A stretch of DNA of 64,000 nucleotides from Bacillota bacterium (GCA_023460955.1 JAEWOH010000036.1:1-64000), one strand, 5' to 3'; positions 9,234-18,883 are shown, counted from the first letter of the stretch. The notes: a model not told the origin generated them from the sequence alone. Numbers and translations are program-made.

Positions 9234-10169
9234 ATGAAGGAAGTAATAGTTATTGCTGGTCCTACAGCATCCGGTAAAACAAATTTATCAATAGAACTGG
9301 CAAAGTGTCTCAATGGAGAAATAATCTCTGCTGACTCAATGCAGGTATACAAATATATGGATATAGGTACTGCAAAGCCAACAGTTGAGGAAATGCAGGG
9401 GATTAGGCATTATCTTATTGATGAAATCCTGCCTGATGAAGAATTCAATGTTGTTAAGTTTAAAGAATTGGCAGAAAAATATATTGAAGAAATTTTGGCA
9501 AAGGATAAACAACCTATTCTTGTCGGGGGTACAGGTTTGTATATAAGCTCCTTGATAAACAATATTAATTTCAGTGAAACAGAGACAGATTGGGAGCTGC
9601 GTGAGCAATTAAACAGAGAGGCTGTAGAAAAAGGTCCTGAATTTATCCATAATAAACTAAGATTAGTTGATCCTATTTCTGCTGAAAATATCCATCCAAA
9701 CAACGTAAAACGTGTTATCAGGGCTTTGGAGGTTTATTATCAGACACAGAAGCCCTTAAGCTATCATAATGAAAAATCACGTGAGGTTCCATCAAAATAT
9801 AAATTCATACTTCTTGGATTAAATATGGAAAGAGAAAAGCTGTATGATAGAATCAACCAAAGAGTAGATATTATGCTGGAGAACGGTCTTGTTGAAGAGG
9901 TCAAAAGGCTTGTGGAGCTTGGCTATTCCGATGCAATAACCTCTATGCAGGGAATAGGCTATAAAGAAATTCTTTGGTATCTGAGAAATGAAATAACACT
10001 TGCTGAAGCAATAGAGCTCATAAAGAGAGAATCAAGAAGATATGCCAAAAGACAAATAACATGGTTTAAAAGAATAAATGAAATTAAATGGTTTAGTATA
10101 GATAATTTTGGAAATAATAATACTATGCTTGAAGCGGTTATATCCTATGTAAGAAGCTATAGTGCTTAG
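9234..10169 (+). CDS. miaA: tRNA dimethylallyltransferase MiaA
   Basis: Transfers the dimethylallyl group from DMAPP to A37 of tRNA, the step before MiaB. The P-loop GPTASGKT opens the protein, followed by DSMQVYKYMDIGTAKPT and VGGTGLYISSL, typical of the IPP-transferase family. The length of about 311 residues is normal. ATG 9234 is chosen because it follows GGAAAGGG by five bases; an earlier in-frame ATG at 9216 overlaps the mutL stop and has no clear ribosome binding site. Translational coupling to mutL is likely. Confidence 0.95.
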   Translation: MKEVIVIAGPTASGKTNLSIELAKCLNGEIISADSMQVYKYMDIGTAKPTVEEMQGIRHYLIDEILPDEEFNVVKFKELAEKYIEEILAKDKQPILVGGTGLYISSLINNINFSETETDWELREQLNREAVEKGPEFIHNKLRLVDPISAENIHPNNVKRVIRALEVYYQTQKPLSYHNEKSREVPSKYKFILLGLNMEREKLYDRINQRVDIMLENGLVEEVKRLVELGYSDAITSMQGIGYKEILWYLRNEITLAEAIELIKRESRRYAKRQITWFKRINEIKWFSIDNFGNNNTMLEAVISYVRSYSA

Positions 10170-10207
10170 TTTTGAGGTTTGTAGTACTATTTTCTTATTG
10201 CATGTAC

Positions 10208-10216
10208 TGGTATAAT
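10208..10216 (+). promoter_or_regulatory. Extended -10 promoter element before hfq
   Basis: TGGTATAAT lies in the 176-base gap between miaA and hfq, with only a weak -35 match (TTGCAT or TTCTTA) upstream. It would give hfq a leader of about 120 bases in addition to read-through from miaA. Confidence 0.4.
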
Positions 10217-10345
10217 CTAGTAGAATAAGACTATATTATGTGTTCAACTATCAAAACAACTGTTTTTGGGGGCACAAAAAGCTGATTACAGTATAAAGTG
10301 TCAGCATAGAAATATATATATATAAAACAAAGGAGAGGATTTACT

Positions 10346-10588
10346 TTGGTAAAGAATACTATTAATTTACAGGACATTTTTTTAAATCAAGTCAGAAAAG
10401 AACATATTGCAGTTACTATTTATCTAACTAACGGTTTTCAGTTAAAGGGAATGGTTAAGGGGTTTGATAATTTTACTGTTGTTCTGGACAGTGACGGAAA
10501 ACAGCAGCTGGTGTACAAACATGCAATATCAACAATAAGTCCAATGAAGGTTGTAAACCTAATTTTTAATGAACAAGTTAAAGAATAA
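10346..10588 (+). CDS. hfq: RNA chaperone Hfq
   Basis: An 80-residue Sm-like protein that forms hexamers and binds A-rich and U-rich RNA. Both Sm motifs are visible: the QDIFLNQVRKE helix leading to VTIYLTNGFQLKGMVKGFDNF (Sm1), and YKHAISTISP (Sm2). It starts with TTG at 10346, after AAGGAGAGG. The miaA-hfq order is widely conserved. A short acidic or polar C-terminal tail is typical of Firmicutes. Confidence 0.96.
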   Translation: MVKNTINLQDIFLNQVRKEHIAVTIYLTNGFQLKGMVKGFDNFTVVLDSDGKQQLVYKHAISTISPMKVVNLIFNEQVKE

Positions 10589-10675
10589 TACCAGTTCTAC
10601 ATAGTTTACAACTATAATTTGAAATGGTGTATGAATAAAATCAATAAACTCCTTGTTGAGTGCTAAACAATAAAT

Positions 10676-10702
10676 AAAAACCAGCCATAAAGGCTGGTTT
10701 TT
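10676..10702. terminator. Bidirectional terminator between hfq and lexA
   Basis: AAAAACCAGCC and GGCTGGTTTTT pair perfectly (11 bp) around a 5-base ATAAA loop. The A-run and T-run on the two sides serve the convergent hfq (+) and lexA (-) transcripts. Confidence 0.9.
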
Positions 10703-10718
10703 ATTTATGCAATAACAT

Positions 10719-11372
10719 TTACATTCTTCTGAATACTCCTATTACTTTTCCGATGATAGAAACATTATCCTTTACAATAATAGGGTCAAGCCTGCTGTTT
10801 TCAGGCTGCAGTCTTATATAACTTTTTTCCTTGTAAAAAGTCTTACAGGTGGCTTCATCCTCAATCAAAGCAATTACAATATCACCATTGTTGGCAGTTG
10901 ACTGCTGTCTTACCAGAACAAAGTCTTTATCAAGAATTCCGGCCTCAATCATACTATCACCTTGAATTCTAAGCATGAATGCGGTACTGTTCTGAACAAA
11001 GTCAACAGGTAATGGAAAAGTATCTGTTATGTTTTCTACTGCAAGAATGGGTTGGCCGGCGGCAACCTTTCCAACTATTGGTACTTCAATCATCTCTCTG
11101 GATGAATAAAAGCCTTCGTCCCTTGTATCTTTTGATACTTTCGGTAATTTATTTGAATTATTTAATATTTTAATGGCTCTGGGCTTGGTAGGATCCTTCT
11201 GAAGCACGCCGTTGTCGGTTAACTTCTGAAGATAGGCGTGTACAGTAGAGGTAGACTTAAAACCAACCGCAGCACAAATTTCTCTGACCGATGGGGGATA
11301 TCCGTTTTCATGTACACATCTATTGACGTAGTCAAGAATTTCCTGCTGCTTTGTAGAGTTCTTTTTAGCCAT
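10719..11372 (-). CDS. lexA: LexA, SOS repressor
   Basis: Represses DNA-damage genes and cleaves itself when RecA filaments form. The N-terminal winged helix covers residues 1-65 (PPSVREICAAVGFKSTSTVHAYL). The self-cleavage bond is Ala105-Gly106 in GKVAAGQP. The catalytic serine is S140 (GDSMIEAG) and the catalytic lysine K177 (ATCKTF). The length of 217 residues is normal. It is divergent from a YneA-like gene, the same arrangement as in Bacillus. An operator-like site lies about 60 bases upstream. Confidence 0.96.
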   Translation of the reverse strand: MAKKNSTKQQEILDYVNRCVHENGYPPSVREICAAVGFKSTSTVHAYLQKLTDNGVLQKDPTKPRAIKILNNSNKLPKVSKDTRDEGFYSSREMIEVPIVGKVAAGQPILAVENITDTFPLPVDFVQNSTAFMLRIQGDSMIEAGILDKDFVLVRQQSTANNGDIVIALIEDEATCKTFYKEKSYIRLQPENSRLDPIIVKDNVSIIGKVIGVFRRM

Positions 11373-11432
11373 AAAAACCTCCTGAATTATGTAGTTTTCT
11401 TGGTTAGTATAGCATATAAATTTCCAAAAAGC

Positions 11433-11444
11433 AAACGAATGTTC
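11433..11444. promoter_or_regulatory. LexA operator (SOS box) proximal to lexA
   Basis: AAAC-GAAT-GTTC, one mismatch from the Gram-positive SOS core GAAC-N4-GTTC, in the lexA promoter region. It suggests autoregulation. Confidence 0.65.
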
Positions 11445-11464
11445 GAAAATATTTTATAAATCTA

Positions 11465-11517
11465 TTGACAAAAAGAACAAATGTTCGGTATTATATAAAT
11501 ATAAAGAACGGATGTTC
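11465..11517 (+). promoter_or_regulatory. SOS promoter with two LexA boxes
   Basis: TTGACA (11465-11470) and TATTAT (11489-11494) form a sigma-A promoter with an 18-base spacer. A perfect SOS box, GAAC-AAAT-GTTC (11475-11486), lies between the -35 and -10 boxes. A second, GAAC-GGAT-GTTC (11506-11517), lies just after the expected transcription start. Together they should give tight LexA repression of the gene at 11530. Confidence 0.88.
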
Positions 11518-11529
11518 GGGAGGTTGTTT

Positions 11530-11820
11530 ATGAATAAAAAAAGATACCATTTAAAAAACAGAACAAGATTTTTCTGCTTCATATTCGTGATTTCTCTCGT
11601 AATATTTATAACGGTTTATACTGCAAATGTTTCAGGCTATCATGAGCAAGAATATGTATCAGTGACGGTGAATTCAGGTGATACCTTATGGTCAATTGCA
11701 GAGCGTTATTGCGATGAAAATAATGACATTCGAAAATATATATATGATATTAAAGACATCAATAATTTGGATTCGGGTTTTCTTATAGCTGATACATCTA
11801 TTTTGATTCCTATTAATTAG
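11530..11820 (+). CDS. YneA-like SOS cell-division suppressor (TM + LysM)
   Basis: A 96-residue protein with one transmembrane segment (about residues 14-34) and an extracellular LysM domain (about 46-95, beginning VTVNSGDTLWSIAERYC). This matches the architecture and position of Bacillus YneA, which delays division during the SOS response. ATG 11530 follows GGGAGG. An ATG 18 bases earlier lies inside the second LexA box and is not the start. The divergent lexA neighbour and two SOS boxes support the role. Sequence similarity beyond LysM is too short to be certain. Confidence 0.8.
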   Translation: MNKKRYHLKNRTRFFCFIFVISLVIFITVYTANVSGYHEQEYVSVTVNSGDTLWSIAERYCDENNDIRKYIYDIKDINNLDSGFLIADTSILIPIN

Positions 11821-11861
11821 TATTGTATTTTTTGACAAAACACTTTGAAGGGTCCTTTTAT

Positions 11862-11890
11862 TTGACAATTGGATACTGCGGTAGTATTAT
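11862..11890 (+). promoter_or_regulatory. Sigma-A promoter of the Ehr-type operon
   Basis: TTGACA, a 17-base spacer, then TATTAT, about 50 bases before the first gene of the hydrogenase-4-like operon. Confidence 0.75.
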
Positions 11891-11941
11891 AGATGCTGTG
11901 TTTATCAAGCTTTACTTAATTGCTTTGGAGGTATCTGATAA

Positions 11942-14008
11942 ATGTCAGCAAATTATTTGACTGTGAGTTTTATAATATGTATAGTAATGTATTTTACAGG
12001 AGCAGTCTCTTCACTTCTTACATATACCCGACCTAGGATCTCAAATATGTTATCAAACATTTTTGCAGCAATTTCCGGGGCTGTGTTAAGTATATCAATG
12101 GTATTTAAACTACTATCAGAAAACGAACATATAATCAATGTAAATCTTCATAACAACATCCCTTTTATGAGCTTTAAGTTTAGAATAGATAATCTTTCAG
12201 CTTTTTTTCTTTTATTAATAGGCATTATAACATTGATTGTATCAATTTATTCCATTACATATATGAAGAGATTCTTTAATATTAAAAATGTTGGTGTATT
12301 CGGTGCATTTTATAATTTATTTATATTGTCTATGGTCATGTTAGCCACCAGTAACAATATTCTATTATTTCTTGTTTTCTGGGAACTAATGTCACTGCTA
12401 TCATATTTTCTTGTAATATATGAGCATGAAAAGGAAGCAGTTCAAAAAGCGGGAAAAACATATATTATTATGACTTATGCGGGTACAGCATTTATAACTG
12501 CTGCATTCCTGCTTATTGCAAATTTTACAGGAAGCTTTGAATTTTCAGCTGTCACGTCATCGCTGATCCCATCTAACTACGCAAATCTAATTTATTTATT
12601 CCTACTTTTAGGTTTCGGGACTAAAGCCGGTATAATTCCTATGCATATATGGCTTCCTTATGCTTATACCGAAGCGCCTGGAAATGTTGCAGCAATAATG
12701 TCTGCAGTAATGAAAAAGATGTCCGTTTATGGGCTCCTGAGAGTAATATTCTTCATATTACCCGACAATGCTATGTGGTGGGGTGTTCTTACTTTAATCG
12801 TAGGAACAATTTCTGCTGTATTCGGAATAGCTTATTCTGTGGCTTCCACTATTAATATAAAAAGACTTCTTTCCTATTCAAGTATAGAAAATATGGGAAT
12901 TATCTTCTGCGGTATGGGGATAATGCTTATCGCGAAAGCTTCGGGAAACACCTTCCTGCTTTCACTGGCTCTGACAGCAGTACTGCTTCATACCTTAAAT
13001 CATGCATTATTTAAGTCCTTATTATTTATGGGAGCCGGGGCAGTTCATTATAGTACGGGCACAAGAAACATGGAAAGGCTGGGAGGGCTTATAAAGAAGA
13101 TGCCTTTGGCTGCGGTCTTTATTTTTATAGGCTGTCTGGCAATTTCAGCAGTTCCTCCTTTTAACGGTTTTGCAAGTGAGTTTATAGTTTTTCAGTCTGT
13201 TATAAACAGTATTATATGGTTTTTACCATCAGGTCAGTATTCAATGGTTATACTTTTTGTGATTGTAACTGCATTCCTTGCCATAACCGGAGCACTTGTT
13301 GCGTATAGTTATGTTAAATTCTTTGGTATAACTTTCCTTGGAATGCCGAGAAGTACTGAAGCTGAAAGTGCTGTAGAGCCAGGAAAACCAATGCTCTTTG
13401 CTTTAGGAGCTGCTGCTCTGTTGTGCGCTGTTCCGGGTATTTTCCTGAAGAATGTTATTAAATTAATTGATAATGTATCTGTTGAACTTGTTAAGGTTAA
13501 ACTCCTTTCAACAGATTGGTCCATATCAAAGTTCCTTCATTATCCTTTGGATAATAGCGGTATGAATATTTCCTTTGGTCTTCTAGCGGTTATAATATTG
13601 ATTTTTTCTGCCTTGGTGTTTATCTTTGTGCTGGTAATGAGAAAACGAACTTCTGTACAGAAATACAATACTTGGGACTGTGGTTTTACAAAGTTAAATC
13701 CAAAAATGCAATACTCTGCAATCGGGTTTTCAAAATCTGTCAGGATTATATTCAGAGGATTATTTAAACCTAATAGAGAGTTGGTTGTTACCGAGGGCTC
13801 GGGACCATATTTTATTAAAAAGGCAAACTATTCTCTTTCAACTGAAAAGGTTATTGAGAAATACTTATATAAGCCTTTTATACTTGCACTCGTAAATTTC
13901 TCAAGGAAAACAAGATTTAAAATTCAGACGGGGAGTATACACACATATTTGATGTACTTTTTCTCTGTTTTAATATTAATGCTTTTGTATTACTGTTTTA
14001 TCGCTTAA
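11942..14008 (+). CDS. HyfB/NuoL-like membrane subunit of Ehr-type complex
   Basis: A 688-residue integral membrane protein with more than a dozen hydrophobic helices, in the proton-conducting NuoL/M/N-MrpA family. Conserved family features are the WELMSLLSYFLVIYE segment with its key Glu, GFGTKAGIIPMHIWLPYAYTEAPG (lysine helix), and SYSSIENMGII followed by HTLNHALFKSLLFMGAG. The long C-terminal extension after the 14-helix core matches HyfB/HycC. It is first in a six-gene same-strand operon with its own promoter. It probably moves H+ or Na+ coupled to redox chemistry in the peripheral arm. Confidence 0.88.
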   Translation: MSANYLTVSFIICIVMYFTGAVSSLLTYTRPRISNMLSNIFAAISGAVLSISMVFKLLSENEHIINVNLHNNIPFMSFKFRIDNLSAFFLLLIGIITLIVSIYSITYMKRFFNIKNVGVFGAFYNLFILSMVMLATSNNILLFLVFWELMSLLSYFLVIYEHEKEAVQKAGKTYIIMTYAGTAFITAAFLLIANFTGSFEFSAVTSSLIPSNYANLIYLFLLLGFGTKAGIIPMHIWLPYAYTEAPGNVAAIMSAVMKKMSVYGLLRVIFFILPDNAMWWGVLTLIVGTISAVFGIAYSVASTINIKRLLSYSSIENMGIIFCGMGIMLIAKASGNTFLLSLALTAVLLHTLNHALFKSLLFMGAGAVHYSTGTRNMERLGGLIKKMPLAAVFIFIGCLAISAVPPFNGFASEFIVFQSVINSIIWFLPSGQYSMVILFVIVTAFLAITGALVAYSYVKFFGITFLGMPRSTEAESAVEPGKPMLFALGAAALLCAVPGIFLKNVIKLIDNVSVELVKVKLLSTDWSISKFLHYPLDNSGMNISFGLLAVIILIFSALVFIFVLVMRKRTSVQKYNTWDCGFTKLNPKMQYSAIGFSKSVRIIFRGLFKPNRELVVTEGSGPYFIKKANYSLSTEKVIEKYLYKPFILALVNFSRKTRFKIQTGSIHTYLMYFFSVLILMLLYYCFIA

Positions 14009-14125
14009 TCCCTTAAACTTTACTATTTACTTATTAGGGGTTTTATTTATAGGAAATATAAATTAATGTGTTTTTCTTGTTTTTTATGTTTATTTTTTAG
14101 AATCTTTATTTAAAGGATTGATTAT

Positions 14126-15064
14126 ATGTTTGAATCAGTAATTAAACTTATATTACAAATTATAATTACATTATTGATTGCTCCTTTTTTTACGGGAGTT
14201 ATCAGAAAGATGAAGGCTAAAGTCCAGCATAGAATTGGTGCATCGGTCATTCAGCCCTATTATGATCTGATTAAACTATTAAAGAAAGATCTGGTTGTAT
14301 CTGAAACCGCTTCTTGGATTTACAATCTTGCACCTTATGTTTATTTTATTACGTCAGTAGCAGCTATGAGTTGTTTACCGATAATAAGAAGCTTAACAGG
14401 TTTTTCGTTTTATACGGACTTATTAATAGTTGTGTATCTATTTGTTGGCGGAAGAGTTTTTATGACTTTGGCAGGGCTTGACACCGGAAGTACTTTCGGT
14501 GGAATGGGAAGCAGTAGAGAATTACTGGTTTCTGCCCTCATTGAACCTGCATTGTTTATAGCAATAATTACAGTAAGTATCAGAACCGAAATTGCCTCAA
14601 CGAATATTTCTTCAATATATAACTATGCTGCAGCTCACGCTGAATCATCATTTACTCCGATGAATATATTATTATTTGCCAGCATGCTGTTGATTCTTAT
14701 TGCCGAGTCCTCCCGAATACCGGTTGACGATCCGGCTACTCATTTAGAACTCACTATGGTACATGAGGCAATGGTTCTGGAATACTCTGGCAGACATTTA
14801 GCCTTTATAGAGATGGGTACTTACATTAAGCAGCTTGTTTTTATGACGTTTATTGCTAATGTATTGATTCCCGTCGGTTTTGGAGTGGAAAATATTTTAA
14901 TTGGGTTTGCAATTTATTTTATAAAGATCCTGCTAATAACATTAATTGTAGGCTTAATAGAATTAAATACAGTTAAATTCAGGCTGTATAGTATTCCTAA
15001 TTTTGCTGTTATTGCGCTGATTATATCAGTACTTGGTTTTTTAACAGGGTATGTCCTTAAATAA
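14126..15064 (+). CDS. HyfC/NuoH-like membrane subunit of Ehr-type complex
   Basis: A 312-residue membrane protein of the NuoH/HycD/EchB family, which anchors the peripheral arm to the membrane. Signature segments are KVQHRIGASVIQPYYDLIKLLKKD near residue 35, LAGLDTGSTFGGMGSSRE, and ESSRIPVDDPATHLELTMVHEAM, which is diagnostic for this subunit. The gene begins with ATG after AAAGGA. It is separated from the upstream subunit by 117 AT-rich bases. Confidence 0.9.
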   Translation: MFESVIKLILQIIITLLIAPFFTGVIRKMKAKVQHRIGASVIQPYYDLIKLLKKDLVVSETASWIYNLAPYVYFITSVAAMSCLPIIRSLTGFSFYTDLLIVVYLFVGGRVFMTLAGLDTGSTFGGMGSSRELLVSALIEPALFIAIITVSIRTEIASTNISSIYNYAAAHAESSFTPMNILLFASMLLILIAESSRIPVDDPATHLELTMVHEAMVLEYSGRHLAFIEMGTYIKQLVFMTFIANVLIPVGFGVENILIGFAIYFIKILLITLIVGLIELNTVKFRLYSIPNFAVIALIISVLGFLTGYVLK

Positions 15065-15097
15065 AAATCAGTATATTACTTAAAAAGGAGCATGGTT

Positions 15098-15760
15098 ATG
15101 TATCACAATGCGTTAAACCTGATGTCAATTTTGATTTTGATTTCGGCTTTTGCCCTTATTGCAAATAAGCGTCAGAATTCATATATACCTACATTCAGAT
15201 TTCAATCGATATTACTGGCAGGGATATCGCTTTTGGTATCAATCAGGGGAATGGTAATCTCAAAGAAGTTTGATGAAGTTATTATTATGTTTGTACTTAT
15301 TGTAGTATTTAAGGTTGTGATTATTCCCATGTATATGAAGAGAACGGTTGAAAAAGTTGAGTATAAAGTAGAAAAGGATTTTTTTATTAACATTCCTTTG
15401 TCAATGATAATCTGTTGCGGTTTGGTTGTGTTAAGCTGGTATGTTATATATCATATTGGTGGAATAAATGATAATGCCGCGAAGAATTATTTGATTTATT
15501 CCTTTTCAGTTGTATTGCTCGGACTGTTTTTCATGATAAGCAGAAAAAAGGCAATAGGGCAGATTATTGGTTTTCTTGTTATTGAAAATGGTATGTTTCT
15601 GGCTGCAATGCTTACAACAGAAGGAATGCCGATGATAGTAGAACTTGGACTATTCTTTGACCTCCTTACTGCGTTTATAATCATGGGTATATTTGTTTTC
15701 AAAATTAATAATACCTTTGAAACTATTGATATCAATAAGCTGAAAAACTTGAAGGGTTAA
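15098..15760 (+). CDS. HyfE-like (NuoK-related) membrane subunit of Ehr-type complex
   Basis: A protein of about 220 residues with about seven hydrophobic helices. Its second half resembles NuoK/MrpC (GQIIGFLVIENGMFLAAML, with an intramembrane Glu), the pattern of HyfE. ATG 15098 is preferred to ATG 15092 because the ribosome binding site AAGGAG is seven bases from the former and one or two from the latter. Third gene of the operon. Confidence 0.85.
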   Translation: MYHNALNLMSILILISAFALIANKRQNSYIPTFRFQSILLAGISLLVSIRGMVISKKFDEVIIMFVLIVVFKVVIIPMYMKRTVEKVEYKVEKDFFINIPLSMIICCGLVVLSWYVIYHIGGINDNAAKNYLIYSFSVVLLGLFFMISRKKAIGQIIGFLVIENGMFLAAMLTTEGMPMIVELGLFFDLLTAFIIMGIFVFKINNTFETIDINKLKNLKG

Positions 15761-15802
15761 GTTTTACACAATTATGTTGAGTGAAATATCTTGGAGGATG
15801 AA

Positions 15803-17293
15803 ATGAATTTAGCATTCTTGGCTATACCTGCAATTTCTGCAGGCTTAGTATGGACAAACCGGAACAAGTTGATAATCCACCTGACAAATCTTGCGGGAGC
15901 GGGAGGTTTATTAGTTTTATCAATTATTGCTCTGATAAAAGTAAACATCTCAGGGAGCATTACCACTACAGGTTTCTTTAAGGATATATTTTATATTGAT
16001 TCTTTAAGTGTATACATATTATTTATAACAACACTTGCGTTCTTTCTTGTATCTCTATATTCCATAAGCTACTTCGGTGAAGAGCTAAGGAGAAAGGTTA
16101 TAACTCTTACAAAACTTAAGTTGTTCTACTGCTTATCAAACGCCTTTGTTTTATCAATGATATTGGCTCTGACAGTTCAGAATATGGGAGTTATGTGGAT
16201 TGCAATTGAAGCAACTACTCTTGCTTCTGCTTTTCTTGTAGGCTTCTATAATAATAAAAAGGCTATAGAAGCAGCATGGAAATACCTTATAATTTGCTCT
16301 GTTGGTATAGCCTTTGCTCTGCTCGGGATTATTCTTCTATATTATTCTTCCACAGTAGAACTTGGTGGAAACAAGATAGTGGGGCTAAGTTGGAACTATC
16401 TTCTTAAAAATGCTTCGGCGCTTGACCCAAGCATACTGAAAATATCCTTTATATTTATACTGATAGGCTTCGGCACCAAGGTTGGTTTTTCACCTATGCA
16501 TACCTGGCTGCCAGATGCTCACAGTCAAGCGCCATCACCTGTCAGCTCGCTGCTGTCAGGAGTTCTGCTGAATACTGCAATGTACGGTATTATAAGGGTT
16601 ATGTCCATTGTGAATAAGAGTCTGGGTAGCAGCGGTTATACAGGAAACCTTCTCATGCTGCTTGGAATATTATCCGTATGTACTGCTGCCATATTTGTTC
16701 TCGTACAGCAGGATTATAAAAGAATACTTGCTTATTCAAGCATAGAGCATATGGGGATTATTGCATTGGGATTGGGCATATGTACGCCGGTAAGTATTTT
16801 TGCTGCGCTTTATCATACCTTTAATCATGCAATGACGAAGTCCATGCTTTTTATTGCTACAGGTAATGTTTATCTTAAGTATCACACAAAAAAGATATCA
16901 AGTATAAAAGGTCTCATAAAAATTATGCCAGTTACAGGGGTGGTTTTTGTACTTGGTGCCTTCGCAATAACGGGCATGCCTCCCTTTGGAGTATTTATGA
17001 GTGAATTTAATACTGTTGCAGCCGCAATATTTTCAAAGCATTATGTAATTGCCGTATTACTCCTGATTTTTCTCGCAGCAGTATTCGGAGGTTTTACAAA
17101 GCAGCTGGGAAAGATGTTCTATGGTAGGAACAACAATCCTGAAATAAGAAAAGGCGAGCTTGATAGAATCGGTCCTGCGGTACTAATTATTCTATTAACT
17201 ATTACATTATTGCTGGGGGTATATATACCGGGCCCTTTGAAAGCATTAATGGACAATGCAACTGATATAATCTTGGGAATGGGGGGGAAGTAA
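15803..17293 (+). CDS. HyfF/HyfD-like (NuoL/M/N) membrane subunit of Ehr-type complex
   Basis: A second antiporter-like subunit of about 496 residues. It has the family landmarks MWIAIEATTLASAFLVGFY (key Glu), GFGTKVGFSPMHTWLPDAHS, PVSSLLSGVLLN, and YSSIEHMGIIALG followed by HTFNHAMTKSMLF. ATG 15803 follows TTGGAGG by five bases; the longer TTG frame starting at 15791 contains the ribosome binding site. Its stop is directly followed by the start of the large subunit, so translation is probably coupled. Two NuoL/M/N-type subunits in one complex match hydrogenase-4-like assemblies. Confidence 0.9.
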   Translation: MNLAFLAIPAISAGLVWTNRNKLIIHLTNLAGAGGLLVLSIIALIKVNISGSITTTGFFKDIFYIDSLSVYILFITTLAFFLVSLYSISYFGEELRRKVITLTKLKLFYCLSNAFVLSMILALTVQNMGVMWIAIEATTLASAFLVGFYNNKKAIEAAWKYLIICSVGIAFALLGIILLYYSSTVELGGNKIVGLSWNYLLKNASALDPSILKISFIFILIGFGTKVGFSPMHTWLPDAHSQAPSPVSSLLSGVLLNTAMYGIIRVMSIVNKSLGSSGYTGNLLMLLGILSVCTAAIFVLVQQDYKRILAYSSIEHMGIIALGLGICTPVSIFAALYHTFNHAMTKSMLFIATGNVYLKYHTKKISSIKGLIKIMPVTGVVFVLGAFAITGMPPFGVFMSEFNTVAAAIFSKHYVIAVLLLIFLAAVFGGFTKQLGKMFYGRNNNPEIRKGELDRIGPAVLIILLTITLLLGVYIPGPLKALMDNATDIILGMGGK

Positions 17294-18883
17294 ATGGTTT
17301 CTGAAGCAGTCTTTGAAGCAATTAACAGACTACTATCGAAATGGATTTTAGACAGTAAACTTTATAATGAAAATGAAATCTACACTGAGGTTGCCCCTGA
17401 AGATATAAAGGATGCATGTTTAAATGTATACAGTAATATTGATTGCGTGCTAGTCAATTTATTCGGAAATGATATAGCCCTTTCTGAAAGAATAATCGTT
17501 TATTACACATTTTCAGTAAGATCTTCAAACACTCTGATTACTCTGTTTACAAAAGTGGAAAAGGCTGAAGAAATGCAGCTGGATTCGCTTTCCGGTGATA
17601 TTCCTTCCTCCGCTTTTTATGAAAGGGAAATTCAGGATATGTTTGGTATTAGATTTAAAGGAATTTGTGATAACAGAGTTTTAGTTCACCACGGTAATTT
17701 TCCTCAGAAGGTCTTTCCTTTAAGAAAAGATTTTAAAGTTAATACAAAACTGGCTTTTGAAAAAAATGAACTGGAGTTTGCTAGTGTTACAGGAACCGGA
17801 GTATTCGAAGTACCGGTTGGGCCTGTTCATGCAGGCATAATCGAACCTGGTCATTTCAGGTTCAGCGTTGCGGGTGAACCTATCATAAATCTTGAGGCTA
17901 AACTTTACTATGTTCATAGAGGTTTGGAAAAGCTAGCTGAAAATGAAAATTATATGAAAGTACTTCTTTTTTCAGAACGTATATCGGGAGATGAAACCTA
18001 TACAAACTCTCTGGCATTCAGTCAGGCTATCGAAAAACTGTCAGGTATCACATACCTTCCTGAAAGGGCGGTTTACTCCAGAGTAGTTTTTGCAGAGCTG
18101 GAAAGAATTTGTGCCCATTTAGGAGATATTTCGGGCTTATGTGTTGATACAGCATACATTTTCCCGGCAGGTCAGTTTGCTATGATGAGACGATGGATTC
18201 TGATACTATGTGAACAGCTGACCGGCAGCAGATTTTTAAGGAATTCAAACAAACCGGGTGGCTTACGCCGTGATTTTATAAGGAATAATGAGAAAATAAT
18301 ACATGAATGTATTGATAAGCTTGAGAAAGAGTTTAAGGAAACAGTCTCAATAATTAAAAATAACGGTATGTTCATTGACAGAGTGGAGCACACAGGTATT
18401 TTGACTCATGAGATAGCTGCTGATCTTAATGCGGTTGGTCCGGGAGGCAGAGCCAGCGGAGTTAAAACAGATGTAAGAAAGGAATTTCCTTACGCAGCTT
18501 ATGATAAGCTGAAATTCAGTATTCCGGAACATACAAACTGCGATGTTAACTGTAGAATGAACGTTAAAATAGAGGAAGTATTTGAAGCTATTTCTTTAAT
18601 CCGGCAGGCTCTTGAAAAAATGCCTGAGGGAGGTCCTATAGCAGTTGAAATAGGAGAACTGAAGCCTTATGTTTATGCTTATGGGATGACAGAAGCTCCC
18701 AGAGGAGAAAATATACATTTTGTTATGACAGGTGAAAACAATACCATATTGCGTTATAAAGTCAGAACCCCATCGTTCTGTAACTGGCCTGCTCTTTGCC
18801 ATGCAGTAAGGACAAACACCTTAACAGATTTTCCGTTGATTAACAAAAGCTTCAATTTATCTTATGCGGGAAATGATTTGTAA
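17294..18883 (+). CDS. Ehr-type L subunit: NuoC-NuoD fusion lacking NiFe ligands
   Basis: A 529-residue fusion. The first 150 residues are NuoC-like (FYEREIQDMFGIRFKG...FPLRKDF) and the rest is NuoD/hydrogenase-large-subunit-like (GPVHAGIIEPGHFRF, YYVHRGLEKLAE). True NiFe enzymes have CxxC at two places. Here the first site reads ERISGDET, with S231 and E234 where the cysteines should be, and the protein stops right after LINKSFNLSYAGNDL, before the usual C-terminal CxxC. It therefore cannot bind the NiFe centre. This is the defining trait of energy-converting hydrogenase-related (Ehr) complexes, whose substrate is unknown. Confidence 0.88.
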   Translation: MVSEAVFEAINRLLSKWILDSKLYNENEIYTEVAPEDIKDACLNVYSNIDCVLVNLFGNDIALSERIIVYYTFSVRSSNTLITLFTKVEKAEEMQLDSLSGDIPSSAFYEREIQDMFGIRFKGICDNRVLVHHGNFPQKVFPLRKDFKVNTKLAFEKNELEFASVTGTGVFEVPVGPVHAGIIEPGHFRFSVAGEPIINLEAKLYYVHRGLEKLAENENYMKVLLFSERISGDETYTNSLAFSQAIEKLSGITYLPERAVYSRVVFAELERICAHLGDISGLCVDTAYIFPAGQFAMMRRWILILCEQLTGSRFLRNSNKPGGLRRDFIRNNEKIIHECIDKLEKEFKETVSIIKNNGMFIDRVEHTGILTHEIAADLNAVGPGGRASGVKTDVRKEFPYAAYDKLKFSIPEHTNCDVNCRMNVKIEEVFEAISLIRQALEKMPEGGPIAVEIGELKPYVYAYGMTEAPRGENIHFVMTGENNTILRYKVRTPSFCNWPALCHAVRTNTLTDFPLINKSFNLSYAGNDL

